Source: DASTFY01 sp963769115 (GTDB lineage: Bacteria; Actinomycetota; Acidimicrobiia; Acidimicrobiales; Ilumatobacteraceae). From it: 64,000 bases of DNA. The stretch lies in contig CAVYKN010000015.1 of NCBI GenBank assembly GCA_963769115.1, positions 139,269 through 203,268 of the forward strand. The letters run 5' to 3'. The notes under the pieces were generated by a model. It did not search any database. It was not told where the DNA came from and saw only the letters and a list, made by a program, of their open reading frames with translations. A program made the position numbers and the translations under genes. This document shows, one piece after another, positions 8,704 to 17,782 of this stretch (position 1 is its first letter; the number at the start of each line of letters is the position of its first letter).

Positions 8704-9438
8704 TCAGGCGGCGCGGCGGGCCGCGACCAGCGTCTTGGCCGTCTCCGCGGCGACGGCCGCGTCACGGCAGTAGGCGTCGGCCCCGATGGCCGAACCGAAC
8801 TCCTCGTTGAGCGGCGCGCCACCGACGAGGACGATGTACTCCTCCCGCAGGCCCTTGTCCTTGAGGGTCTCGATGACGACCTTCATGTACGGCATGGTCG
8901 TGGTGAGGAGGGCCGACATGCCCAGGATGTCGGGCTTGTGCTCGTCCAGTGCAGCCACGAAGGCGTCGGCGTCCGTGTTGATGCCCAGGTCGATCACCTC
9001 GAAGCCGGCACCCTCGAGCATCATCGCCACCAGGTTCTTGCCGATGTCGTGGATGTCGCCCTTCACGGTGCCGATCACGACCTTGCCGATCGGCTCCGCC
9101 CCGGTCTCGGCCAGGAGCGGCCGGAGGATGGCCATGCCTGCCTTCATGGAGTTGGCGGCCAGGAGGACCTCGGGCACGAAGAGGATGCCGTCCCGGAAGT
9201 CGATGCCGACGATCCGCATGCCCTCGACCAGGGCCTCGTCCAGCACCTTCTGGGGCGACCAGCCCCGCTCCAGCAGAACCGTGGTGCCGTCGTGGATCTC
9301 GTCGGCCAGGCCGTCATAGAGGTCGTCGTGCATCTGCGCCACGAGCTCGGCGTCGCCCAGGCTGCGCAGGTCGATGTCCTGCTCGACGCCTTGATCGCCG
9401 CCCTGCCCGAGATCGTCGGTGGAGCCTTCGTCTGCCAT
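8704..9438 (-). CDS. Cognate corrinoid (B12-binding) methyltransferase protein
   Basis: 244 residues: an acidic N-terminal leader, a four-helix B12-binding-2 cap (about 40-115, including FVPEVLLAANSMKAG), and a Rossmann-like B12-binding domain. The base-off/His-on signature GDIHDIGKN sits at about residue 130, with the SALLTTTM and VGGAPLN loops downstream. The His of DxHxxG is the lower cobalt ligand. In known systems (MttC, MtgC) this protein carries the methyl group between the substrate methyltransferase and the pterin methyltransferase. It is first in a minus-strand operon with DUF1638, methyl-THF and MTHFR genes and is divergent from an MttB gene 131 bp away. It is the only corrinoid protein in the window, so both MttB paralogues may share it. 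Confidence 0.92.
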   Translation of the reverse strand: MADEGSTDDLGQGGDQGVEQDIDLRSLGDAELVAQMHDDLYDGLADEIHDGTTVLLERGWSPQKVLDEALVEGMRIVGIDFRDGILFVPEVLLAANSMKAGMAILRPLLAETGAEPIGKVVIGTVKGDIHDIGKNLVAMMLEGAGFEVIDLGINTDADAFVAALDEHKPDILGMSALLTTTMPYMKVVIETLKDKGLREEYIVLVGGAPLNEEFGSAIGADAYCRDAAVAAETAKTLVAARRAA

Positions 9439-9569
9439 GTCGGGACCCCCGAGAGCACATCGAGACGGACCGGTAGGCGGAATGGTACCAGAATGCGGAA
9501 CGATTGCCGTGCCCTCTAGGGTGGCGATTCGGAAGCGGACGCACGGATCGAGCAGGCGAGAGGGGGCCG
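9439..9569. promoter_or_regulatory. Divergent promoter region between corrinoid operon and mttB1 operon
   Basis: This 131-bp gap separates the two divergent halves of the corrinoid system and must hold both promoters. The motif GCGGAA occurs twice in direct orientation (9477-9482 and 9495-9500), with GAATG also duplicated and a GGTACC palindrome between them. That arrangement could be a regulator site. No clear -35/-10 pair and no cobalamin-riboswitch-like structure could be recognised by eye. Confidence 0.35.
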
Positions 9570-11168
9570 GTGAGCGAGCGGAGCGAGCTCCAGGTCACGG
9601 CGAGCGAGACGCCCGGCAGCGAGGCGCCCACGGCCCGGCGCAGGGGCGGCCGGCGGGGCGGGGCCCACGGCACCGGCCAGGACCTGCCGGAGCAGCGGCC
9701 CTGGGGTCAGCCCACGATGCGCCTGCGTCCGACGGAGGTCGTCTCCGAGGACGAGCTCGAGGCCATCCACCTCGCGTCACTGCACATCCTGCGCGACACC
9801 GGGATCGACTTCCTCGATCCCGAGTCCCGCGACCTGCTGCGGGTCGCGGGCGCCGACGTCGACCCGGACAGCGCCCGGGTCCGCTTCGATCCCGACTTCG
9901 TCATCGAGCGGATCGCCACCGCGCCGGAGTCCTTCCGGCTCCACTCCTGGAACCCGGACCACACGCTCACCATCGGCGGTACGCACCTGGCCTTCGGCTC
10001 CGTGGGCTCCCCGCCGAACTACGTCGACCTGGACGGGAACCGCCGCCCCGGTACCCGGGCCGACTTCCAAGACCTGCTGAAGCTGTGCCAGGTGATGAAC
10101 AGCGTGCACTTCATCGGCGGCTACCCCGTCGAGCCGATCGACGCGCACCCGTCCGTCCGCCACCTGCACGCCGCGTTCGACGTGCTCACGCTCACCGACA
10201 AGTCCCTCCACACGTACAGCCTCGGGCGCCAGCGGAACCGGGACGTGCTGGAGCTGGCGCGCATCGCCCGCAGCGTCGACGACGCCACCCTGGAACGGGA
10301 ACCCTCGGTGTTCACGGTCGTGAACTCGTCGTCCCCGCTCCGCATCGACCATCCGATGCTCCAGGGCATCATCGAGCTGTCGTCGCACAACCAGGTCGTG
10401 GTGATGACACCCTTCACGCTGGCCGGCGCGATGGCGCCCGTGACGCTGGCCGGGGCGGTGACCCTGCAGAACGCCGAGGCGCTGGCGGGCATGGTCTTCA
10501 CGCAGGTCGTGCGGCCCGGCGCGCCGGTGGTCTACGGCGGGTTCACGAGCAACGTGGACATGCAGTCGGGCTCCCCCGCCTTCGGCACGCCCGAGTACGT
10601 CCGCACCGCGATGCTCGGCGGGCAGCTGGCCCGGCGCTACCGCGTGCCGTACCGCTCGTCGAACGTCTGCGCCGCCAACGCCCTCGACGCCCAGGCCGCC
10701 TACGAGAGCGTCTTCTCCCTGTGGGGCGCGGTCATGGGCGGGGTGAACTTCCTCATGCACGGCGCCGGCTGGATGGAGGGCGGACTGCACGCATCGGCGG
10801 CGAAGCTCGTGCTGGACGCCGACCTGCTGGCGATGGTGGCCTCGCTCCTCGACCCGATCGTGGTCGACGAGGACACGTTGGCGCTGGCCGCGATCGACGA
10901 GGTCGGGCCCGGGGGTCACTTCTTCGGCGTCGGCCACACCCAGGAGCGCTTCCGCACCGCGTTCTTCCGGCCCATGATCTCCGACTGGCGCAACTACGAG
11001 ACCTGGGCCGAGGCCGGGCGCCCAGAGGCGGCCGGCCGTGCCGCGTCGCTGGCCCGCCGCTTCCTCGACGCCTACGAGCCGCCGCCCATGGAGCCGGCCG
11101 TGCGGGAGGAGCTCGAGAGCTACGTTGCCCGCCGCGTCGCCGAAGGCGGCGTTCCGACGGATTACTGA
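9570..11168 (+). CDS. MttB-family (non-pyrrolysine) corrinoid methyltransferase, paralogue 1
   Basis: About 532 residues of the trimethylamine methyltransferase (MttB) superfamily. Features are a disordered Gly/Arg-rich leader of about 50 residues, then the barrel from MRLRPTEVVSEDEL, FRLHSWNPDHTLTIGG, PFTLAGAMAPVTLAGA, VYGGFTSNVDMQSGSP, MHGAGWMEGGLHAS and a C-terminal helical cap. There is no in-frame amber codon, so it is a pyrrolysine-free MtgB-like member. Those act on quaternary amines such as glycine betaine, handing the methyl group to a corrinoid protein. GTG 9570 is chosen for an upstream GAGAGGGG site; ATG 9719 is an alternative start at the conserved domain. It is followed directly by dimethylglycine dehydrogenase-like and sarcosine oxidase genes, which makes glycine betaine the leading substrate by inference. 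Confidence 0.87.
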   Translation: MSERSELQVTASETPGSEAPTARRRGGRRGGAHGTGQDLPEQRPWGQPTMRLRPTEVVSEDELEAIHLASLHILRDTGIDFLDPESRDLLRVAGADVDPDSARVRFDPDFVIERIATAPESFRLHSWNPDHTLTIGGTHLAFGSVGSPPNYVDLDGNRRPGTRADFQDLLKLCQVMNSVHFIGGYPVEPIDAHPSVRHLHAAFDVLTLTDKSLHTYSLGRQRNRDVLELARIARSVDDATLEREPSVFTVVNSSSPLRIDHPMLQGIIELSSHNQVVVMTPFTLAGAMAPVTLAGAVTLQNAEALAGMVFTQVVRPGAPVVYGGFTSNVDMQSGSPAFGTPEYVRTAMLGGQLARRYRVPYRSSNVCAANALDAQAAYESVFSLWGAVMGGVNFLMHGAGWMEGGLHASAAKLVLDADLLAMVASLLDPIVVDEDTLALAAIDEVGPGGHFFGVGHTQERFRTAFFRPMISDWRNYETWAEAGRPEAAGRAASLARRFLDAYEPPPMEPAVREELESYVARRVAEGGVPTDY

Positions 11169-11192
11169 GAAGCTGCGGAGCAAGGAGACAGC

Positions 11193-13643
11193 GTGAAGTC
11201 CTCGGCGCAGGTCGTGGTCATCGGTGGCGGCGTGGTCGGGGCCAGCGTGCTCTACCACCTCACCAAGGCCGGGTGGACGGACGTCGTGCTGGTCGAGCGG
11301 CGGGAGCTCACGTCGGGGTCGACGTGGCACGCCGCCGGCGGGATGCACACGTTGAACGGCGATCCCAACGTGTCGAAGCTGCAGCAGTACACGATCGAGC
11401 TCTACAAGGAGATCGAGGCCGCGTCGGGCCAGGACTGCTCCATCCACCTCCCCGGTGGCCTGATGCTGGCCGACACCCGCGAGCGCCTCGACTGGTTGCG
11501 CATGGCGCAGGCCCGCGGGCGGTACCTCGGCATGGAGCTGGAGATCATCACCGCGGCCGAGGCCAAGGACGTGTTCCCGCTCATGGAGGACCAGTACTTC
11601 GTGGGCGCCCTCTTCGATCCTGTCGAGGGGCACGTGGACCCCACCGGCGTGACCAACGCCTACGCCATGTGCGCCCGCAAGGCCGGGGCCGAGGTGGAGC
11701 GCCACACGATGGTGACGGACCTGCGCCAGCGGGCCGACGGGACCTGGGACGTCATCACCGACCGCGGCGAGATCCACGCCGAGCACATCGTCAACGCCGG
11801 CGGGCTGTGGGCCCGGGAGGTCGGGCGCATGATCGGCATCGAGCTGCCGGTGCTGGCCATGGAGCACATGTACCTCGTCACCGAGCCGATGGCCGAGGTG
11901 GCGGACCACAACGCCCGCACCGGGCGCGAGATGCCCATGGCCCTCGACTTCGCCGGTGAGATCTACATCCGGCAGGAGCAGGGCGGGATGCTCCTCGGGA
12001 CGTACGAGCAGGCCTGCGTGCCCTGGTCCCCGCAGGACACCCCGTGGGACTTCGAGATGCAGCTCCTCGAGCCCGACCTCGACCGCATCGCGCCCTCGCT
12101 CGAGGTCGCGTTCAAGCACTACCCGGCCATGGCCACGGCGGGGATCAAGTCGATCATCAACGGGCCGTTCACGTTCTCGCCCGACGGCAACCCGCTGGTC
12201 GGGCCCGTGCGGGGCATCCGCAACTGCTGGGTGGCCTGCGCGGTGATGGCAGGGCTGTCGCAGGGCGGCGGGGTCGGCCTGGCCCTGGCCACGTGGATGA
12301 CCGAAGGCGATCCCGGCCTCGACATCTGGGGGATGGACGTCGCCGCGCTACGGCGACTACGCCACGCTGGCCTACACCAACGCCAAGGTCCGGGAGAACT
12401 ACAGCCGCCGGTTCCGCATCACGTTCCCGAACGAGGAGCTGCCGGCGGCCCGCCCCCTGCACACCACGCCGGTCCACGACCGACTCACCGAGCACAACGC
12501 CGTGTGGGGCGCGTCGTTCGGGCTGGAGCACGCGCTGTGGTTCCAGCGCCCGGGCGAGGAGCCGGTGGAGGAGGTGACGTTCCGCCGGTCCAACGCCTTC
12601 CCCCTGGTGGCCGAGGAGTGCGCGGCGGTGCGGGAGCGGGTCGGCCTGACGGAGACGTCGAACTTCGCCAAGTACCGCGTGACCGGGCCGGGGGCGGCCG
12701 CGTGGCTGCAGAGTCTCTTCACGAACCGGCTGCCCAAGGTGGGGCGCATCGCGCTCACGCCGATGCTCAACCCCCAGGGCCGCATCGTGGGCGAGTTCTC
12801 GGTGGCACGCGTCGGCGACGACGACTTCTTCCTGTTCGGTTCCCAGGCCGCCGAGTCCCATCACAGCCGCTGGTTCATCGACCACCTGCCCACCGGAGAA
12901 GCGGCTGGACTCGGTTCGACTTCGAGGTGCTGGCCCTCTCCTTGGTCGGGCTGTCGGTGGCGGGTCCCCGTGCGCGCGACGTGCTCCAGTCGGTGACCAA
13001 GGCATCGCTGGTCACGGAGGACTTCCCGTTCATGGCCTTCCGCCGCATCGACATCGGCATGATCCCGGCCTGGGTCGGGCGCATGACGTACTCCGGAGAC
13101 CTGGGGTACGAGCTGTGGGTGCGGCCGGAGGAGCAGGGGGCGCTGTTCGACCTGCTGTGGTCGGTTGGCCAGCCCCACGGCATGCGGCTGTTCGGGTTCC
13201 GCGCCCTGATGGCGTTGCGGATGGAGAAGAGCTTCGGCACCTGGTTCCGCGAGTACCGGCCGATCTACACGCCGCTGGAAGCGGGCATGGAGCGCTACCT
13301 GAAGCTCGATCACGACTTCATCGGGCGGGAGGCGCTGGAGGCGGAGATGGCGCGCGGTCCCGAACGCCGCCTCGTCACCCTGGTGGTCGAGCCCCACGCC
13401 GAGGAGCCCGCGGACGTCATCGGCGACGAGCCGATCTGGCACGACGGCGCGGTCGTGGGCTGGGTGACCTCCGGCGCCTACGCCCACCACAGCGGCGTCT
13501 CGCTGGCCCTCGGCTACGTCCCGGCGGCGCTGGCCGAGACCGGCACCGGCGACTTCGAGATCGAGATCATCGGGCACCGTTGCCCTGCTCATCTGCAGCC
13601 CGAGCCGGTCTTCGATCCCGAGGGCCTGCGGATGCGGACGTGA
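11193..13643 (+). CDS. FAD-dependent dimethylglycine/sarcosine dehydrogenase-like enzyme with GcvT domain
   Basis: An 816-residue two-module enzyme. The N-terminal DAO-type FAD domain has VVVIGGGVVGASVLYHLTKAG at residues 7-27 and STWHAAGG, a typical flavinylation region. The middle FAO-M segment has NGPFTFSPDGNPLVGP. The C-terminal half is a folate-binding GcvT/GcvT-C aminomethyltransferase domain (WLQSLFTNRL, GDLGYELWV, ALRMEKSFGTWFREY). Two compensating frameshifts, one base extra at about 12345 and one missing near 12898, displace residues 385-570. Reading the other frame restores RYGDYATLAYTNAKVRENY and VWGASFGLEHALWF. GTG 11193 follows AAGGAGAC. Relatives demethylate dimethylglycine, trapping formaldehyde as methylene-THF. 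It sits between mttB1 and the sarcosine oxidase genes, exactly where the dimethylglycine-to-sarcosine step belongs. Confidence 0.86.
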   Translation: MKSSAQVVVIGGGVVGASVLYHLTKAGWTDVVLVERRELTSGSTWHAAGGMHTLNGDPNVSKLQQYTIELYKEIEAASGQDCSIHLPGGLMLADTRERLDWLRMAQARGRYLGMELEIITAAEAKDVFPLMEDQYFVGALFDPVEGHVDPTGVTNAYAMCARKAGAEVERHTMVTDLRQRADGTWDVITDRGEIHAEHIVNAGGLWAREVGRMIGIELPVLAMEHMYLVTEPMAEVADHNARTGREMPMALDFAGEIYIRQEQGGMLLGTYEQACVPWSPQDTPWDFEMQLLEPDLDRIAPSLEVAFKHYPAMATAGIKSIINGPFTFSPDGNPLVGPVRGIRNCWVACAVMAGLSQGGGVGLALATWMTEGDPGLDIWGMDVAALRRLRHAGLHQRQGPGELQPPVPHHVPERGAAGGPPPAHHAGPRPTHRAQRRVGRVVRAGARAVVPAPGRGAGGGGDVPPVQRLPPGGRGVRGGAGAGRPDGDVELRQVPRDRAGGGRVAAESLHEPAAQGGAHRAHADAQPPGPHRGRVLGGTRRRRRLLPVRFPGRRVPSQPLVHRPPAHRRSGWTRFDFEVLALSLVGLSVAGPRARDVLQSVTKASLVTEDFPFMAFRRIDIGMIPAWVGRMTYSGDLGYELWVRPEEQGALFDLLWSVGQPHGMRLFGFRALMALRMEKSFGTWFREYRPIYTPLEAGMERYLKLDHDFIGREALEAEMARGPERRLVTLVVEPHAEEPADVIGDEPIWHDGAVVGWVTSGAYAHHSGVSLALGYVPAALAETGTGDFEIEIIGHRCPAHLQPEPVFDPEGLRMRT

Positions 13644-15888
13644 CCGAGCCGGCCGCGGACACAGGGAGGGTCACTGCCGGTGGACGGTGTGCCCGTCACG
13701 GTCGCGGCGGGCGACACCGTGGCCCTGGCCGTCTTGCGGGCCGGCCGGCACCCCGGCCACGGCGGCCCCCTGTGCCTGGCCGGCGACTGCGGCAACTGCG
13801 TGGCCGAGGTGGACGGCGTCGCCTGGGTCCGGACCTGCCAGGTGCCGGCCCGGGCGGGACACCGTCGTGCGCCGTCACCCAGCCGTCGGCCCGCCACCTG
13901 CGCTCGTCGACGGCGGGCCGCCGGCGGCCCGTCCCGTGCACGAGCACGCGGCCCTCGTCGTGGTCGGTGCGGGAGCCAGCGGACTCGAGGCGGCCGCGGG
14001 GCGGCCGAGGCGCGCTCGTCCTCGACGCCAGGCGCCGGCCAGGAGGTCGTCACCATCGACACCGGCCCGACGCTCGTCGTCCGGCGGGTGGGGGACGACG
14101 GCGCCGTCGAGCTCGTCCATCTGCACGCCGATGAGGTGATCCTCGCCACCGGTGCCGCGGAGCTTCATCCCGTCTGCCCGGGCAACCGGCTGCGGGGCCT
14201 GTTCACGGCGAGCGCCGCGCGCGCGGCCTTCCAGGCCGGCATCGACCTGCCCGACGCGGTGGCCATCGGCGCACCACCGGACGGCGTGCCGTGCCGGACC
14301 GTGTCCGGTCGGCTGCTGCGGTTCGAGGGCGAGAGCGGGTGGGTGACCGCGGTCGTAGTCGAGGAGGAAGGAGCCGAGGAGGAAGGAGCCGACGACGAAG
14401 GGGTCGAGCGTACGCACGCCTGCCGGACCGTCATCCTCGGTCTCGGGTCCGCGCCCCGCGACGTCCTGGCCCGCATGGCCCCCGGCGGGCCGGTGACCGT
14501 CGTCGGGCCCGCAGCCGCCGAGCATCCTCTGCCTGCCCCGCCCAGCGACGGTGTCGTGTGCCCGTGCTCGGGGACGACAGTGGAGGACCTCGAGACGGTG
14601 TGGAGCCGCGGCTTCACCGAGCTGGAGCTGGTCAAGCGGGCCAGCCTGTGCGGCACGGGCACCTGCCAGGGGTCGGTGTGCCTGCCCCACCTGCGGGCGT
14701 TCGTGGCCGACCGCTCGCAGCAGCCGGCCGAGCCGTTCACCGCCCGCCCGGCCGCCCGCCAGCTCACCCTCGGCGAGGCCGCCGCCGGCTACCACCTGGA
14801 TCCCACCCGCCGCACCGCGCTGCACGACGAGCACCTTCGCCTCGGCGCCCACATGGACCGCTTCGGCGGCTGGTGGAGGCCCTGGTCGTACGGCGACGTG
14901 CGCGTGGAGCACGCGGCGGTGCGCGACGCCGTCAGCGTCGGCGACGTGTCCACGCTCGGGAAGTTGGTGGTGTCCGGCCCGGACGTCGTCGAGGCCCTCG
15001 AGCGCCTGTACCCGTGCCACGTCCACGACATCGCGCCCGGGCCGATCGCGCTACGCCCTCGTGCTCAACGAGCGCGGCCACCTCATCGACGACGGGATGA
15101 TCTGCCGGGACGGCGACACCCGCTTCACGCTGACCTTCACCTCGGGCGGGGCGGCGGCGGCGGAGATGTGGGTGCGGGACTGGATCGAGACGTGGGGGCT
15201 GCGGGTCCACGTGCTCGACCGCACGATGTCGCTGGGCGCCATCAACGTGACGGGGCCTCGCGCCGCCGAGCTCCTCGGCCGGCTCGGTCTGCCCGACCCG
15301 CCCCGCTTCCTGCGCCACGAGCATCGGACCGTGGCGGGGGTCGACTGCCACGTCATGCGGCTGTCGTTCACCGGTGAAGCCAGCTTCGAGCTCCACCACC
15401 CGCTCGACGCATCGGTGACGCTGTGGCGGGCGCTGCTGGAAGCCGGGGCCGACCTCGGCGTCAGGCCCCACGGGCTCCAGGCGCTGTTCGGGCTGCGCTT
15501 GGAGAAGGGCCACATCATCGTGGGCCAGGACACCGAGCTCGACAGCTCGCCTCGCCGTGTGGGCATGGACTGGGCAGTGAAGATGGACAAGCCCGACTTC
15601 CTCGGCCGGCGAGCCCTCGAGCGCACCGCCCCGCTCCCCGACGACCGCCGCCTCCACGGCTTCACCATGCCCGGCCCGGCGCCACTGGAGGGCAGCGTGA
15701 TCCGCGACGGCGGGTCCGTCGTGGGTCAGGTGACCTCGAGCTTCGACTCGCCCACGCTCGGGCAGGCCGTCATGCTCGGCTGGCTCCGGCGGCGGCCGTT
15801 CCCGACCGAGGTGGAGATCGACGGCCGCCGCGCCGTGGTCGCGGCCACGCCGTTCTTCGATCCCGAGGGTGCCCGTGCGCGGGCCTGA
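13640..15888 (+). CDS. soxA: Sarcosine-oxidase-alpha-like protein (2Fe-2S, FAD, GcvT domains), Cys-rich variant
   Basis: Reconstructed from several frames. The N-terminal ferredoxin-like domain is VDGVPVTVAAGDTVALAVL with C-x4-C-x2-C (CLAGDCGNC) and a later TCQ. An FAD motif VVVGAGASGLEAAA follows, then ILATGAAE. A BFD-like segment carries CPC and CGTGTCQGSVC. The C-terminal GcvT domain runs from about 14900 to the end (SVGDVSTLGKL, RLEKGHIIVGQDTELD). Single-base breaks fall at about 13675, 13856, 14003, 14035 and 15048. The likely GTG start at 13640 overlaps the previous stop (GTGA). The FAD domain looks shorter than in canonical SoxA. In heterotetrameric sarcosine oxidase the alpha subunit binds NAD and folate and turns sarcosine-derived formaldehyde into methylene-THF. 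The retained cysteines suggest real [2Fe-2S] centres. Confidence 0.78.
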
Positions 15889-16271
15889 GCGCCTCCACGC
15901 CTGGCGGGTGGTGGCCGAGCCCGGCGCGGTCGACGCGCTCGAGATGCTCGGAGCGAGGATCGTGCTCCGCATCGCGCCGGATGACGCGCTGGTGCTCGAC
16001 GACGCTGAGCCCGCGGTCCGCGATCCGCACGCCATCGTCGTGGCCGAGAGAGGCTTCGTCGGCTGGGAGCTCGGGCCGGGCGAGGTCGACGCGCTGGCCC
16101 ACGGTCACATCGAGTGGGAGCTGCCGGCGGCCCGGCCGGCCGCCCGATCCAGCCTGGCTCAGGGTCTCGTCGCGCAGGTCCCGGCCAAGCTCTGGTTGCG
16201 GGAGGACGGATCGGCGCTCCTGATGTGCGCGGCCGCGCTGCTCCGCCGAACTCCAGGAGCGGCTGGCGTGA
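15869..16271 (+). CDS. Small protein in the sarcosine oxidase gamma-subunit position
   Basis: About 133 residues starting at GTG 15869 (or 15875), overlapping the end of the alpha-like gene. It ends at TGA 16269-16271, which overlaps the beta-subunit GTG. To reach that stop one base must be skipped at about 16244, converting the tail to AAELQERLA. Without the shift the frame runs straight into the beta subunit and looks like an artificial fusion. The sequence (RLHAWRVVAEPGAVDALE, HIEWELPAARPAARSSL, AKLWLREDGSALL) is not a convincing match to SoxG. The size, position and coupling fit the gamma subunit, which closes the GcvT-like fold of the oxidase. Function is assigned by context only. Confidence 0.55.
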
Positions 16272-17476
16272 ACGAGTTCGTCGAGACGCTGGTCGATCTG
16301 CGCTGGGCCGAGCCGAAGCGCTCCTACGACGTCGTCATCATCGGGGGCGGGGGCCACGGCCTGTCCACCGCCTACCACCTGGCGGCGCGTCACGGCATCA
16401 CGAACGTCGCCGTCCTGGAGCGCGACTACATCGGCGCCGGCAACTCCGGGCGCAACACCACCATCATCCGCGCCAACTACGGCCTGCCCGAAGCGGTGCG
16501 CTTCTACCAGCACAGCCTGGAGCTGTACCAGCAGCTCGAGGACGAGACCGGCTGCGACGTGATGCACGCCACCAAGGGGATCCTGTGGCTGGCGCACTCC
16601 GTCACGACGGCCCGCACCGAGCAGGGCCGGGCCCTGCTCAACACGGCCTGCGGGGCCCGCACGAGGTACGTGGAGCCGGAGGAGATCGGCCGCATCTGCC
16701 CGCTGATCGACCTCGACGGCGGCGGCCGCTACCCGATCGTCGGTGCCTCGTACCACGAGGAGGGCGCCACCGCCCGCCACGACCGCGTGGTGTGGGCCTA
16801 CGCGCAGGGGGCGATGCGGCGGGGCGTCGACGTCATCCCGGGCACCGAGGTCACCGGCCTGCTGCGGGACGGCGACCGCGTCACCGGCGTCGTCACGCCG
16901 CAGGGCCCGATCGCCGCCGGGATGGTGCTGAGCGCCGTCGGCGGCCACGTCACCCGGGTGGCGGAGTGGGCGGACGTACGGCTGCCCATCAGGACCCACA
17001 CGCTCCAGGCCTTCGTCACCAACGCGTTCGCGCCGGTGCTCGGCCCGATCGTCAGCTCGAACGATCTGGTCTTCTACTCCTCGCAGACCGCGCGCGGTCA
17101 GATGCTGATCGGGGCCGAGTTCGACCGGCCGCCCAGCTACCGCACCGGCACGACGTTCCCGTACCTGCAGGCCTGCGCCCGCAAGGCCATCACCGTGCTC
17201 CCGTTCCTGTCCCGGCTGCGGGTGCTGCGGCAGTGGTCCGGCGTGTGCGACGTGTCGCTCGACTTCTCCCCCATCCTCGGGCTGTCCGGCGTGGACGGCT
17301 TCCTGCTGTCGACGGGCTGGGGCACGTGGGGCTTCAAGGCCATCCCCGCGGCCGGCGAGGCGCTCGCCTCGTTGATCGCCACCGGCACGGTTCCCGAGCT
17401 CATCGCTCCCTTCGGCCTCGACCGCTTCGCCCGTGAGGCGGCCATGGGCGATCCCAGCTCGGCGGGGACCCGCTGA
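16268..17476 (+). CDS. soxB: Sarcosine oxidase beta subunit
   Basis: About 402 residues, normal for SoxB. The ADP-binding motif is DVVIIGGGGHGLSTAYHLA at residues 21-39, with a GNSGRNTTIIRANY block after it. His171 in ATARHDRVVWAYA aligns with the histidine that covalently binds FMN in heterotetrameric sarcosine oxidases. The C-terminus carries GWGTWGFKAIPAAG. GTG 16268 overlaps the upstream TGA, and its own TGA shares a base with the soxD ATG. This subunit holds the non-covalent FAD and covalent FMN and oxidises the N-methyl group of sarcosine to glycine. The tight four-gene overlap (A-like, G-position, B, D) is the strongest evidence for substrate class in this whole region. Confidence 0.9.
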   Translation: MNEFVETLVDLRWAEPKRSYDVVIIGGGGHGLSTAYHLAARHGITNVAVLERDYIGAGNSGRNTTIIRANYGLPEAVRFYQHSLELYQQLEDETGCDVMHATKGILWLAHSVTTARTEQGRALLNTACGARTRYVEPEEIGRICPLIDLDGGGRYPIVGASYHEEGATARHDRVVWAYAQGAMRRGVDVIPGTEVTGLLRDGDRVTGVVTPQGPIAAGMVLSAVGGHVTRVAEWADVRLPIRTHTLQAFVTNAFAPVLGPIVSSNDLVFYSSQTARGQMLIGAEFDRPPSYRTGTTFPYLQACARKAITVLPFLSRLRVLRQWSGVCDVSLDFSPILGLSGVDGFLLSTGWGTWGFKAIPAAGEALASLIATGTVPELIAPFGLDRFAREAAMGDPSSAGTR

Positions 17477-17716
17477 TGCTCTGGCTGACCTGCCCGCAAC
17501 TGCGGCGCCCGGCCCGTCGAGGAGTTCCGCTTCGGCGGGGAGCTGCCGGGCGTCCCCGACCGCATCACCGACCCGGACCAGCGCGACCTCGACTACGTCT
17601 GGATGCTGGACAACGCCGACGGGCCTTCGATCGAGCGCTGGTTCCACGAGGCCGGCTGCCGCCGCTGGCACACGGTCCAGCGCGACACCCGGACGGACGA
17701 GCTCCTCGACGGCTAG
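17476..17716 (+). CDS. soxD: Sarcosine oxidase delta subunit
   Basis: About 79 residues. ATG 17476 overlaps the soxB stop. A single extra C near 17497 must be skipped; the corrected start reads MLWLTCPNCGARPVEEF. The remainder, FRFGGELPGVP, DYVWMLDNADG, ERWFHEAGCRRWHTVQRDT and TDELL, matches the zinc-binding SoxD subunit closely, including the CPxCG pair and the later AGC. The delta subunit is a small Zn2+ protein that scaffolds the alpha/beta interface. It is the last gene of the plus-strand operon; the next gene is convergent. Gene order here is A-G-B-D rather than the commoner B-D-A-G. Confidence 0.85.
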
Positions 17717-17782
17717 AGGCATCCATGTCGCGATTTCGGCGCTTCCCGCCGATCCGCACGACATCGATGAGGTGAGCGGCGG

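Noticed and set aside
9439..9569. Cobalamin riboswitch upstream of the corrinoid operon
   Set aside because: The gap is short and no B12-box or matching stem-loops could be seen.
9777..12119. 780-residue minus-strand ORF opposite mttB1 and the DMGDH-like gene
   Set aside because: Low-complexity His/Val/Gly/Arg composition typical of antisense frames in GC-rich DNA.
15869..17476. Single 535-residue fusion of the gamma-position protein with SoxB
   Set aside because: A one-base slip restores a separate stop overlapping the SoxB GTG, and SoxB begins at its normal N-terminus there.
11193..17716. Programmed ribosomal frameshifting as the cause of frame breaks
   Set aside because: Breaks lack a common slippery sequence, affect unrelated genes across the whole window, and two in the DMGDH-like gene compensate each other; errors are simpler.
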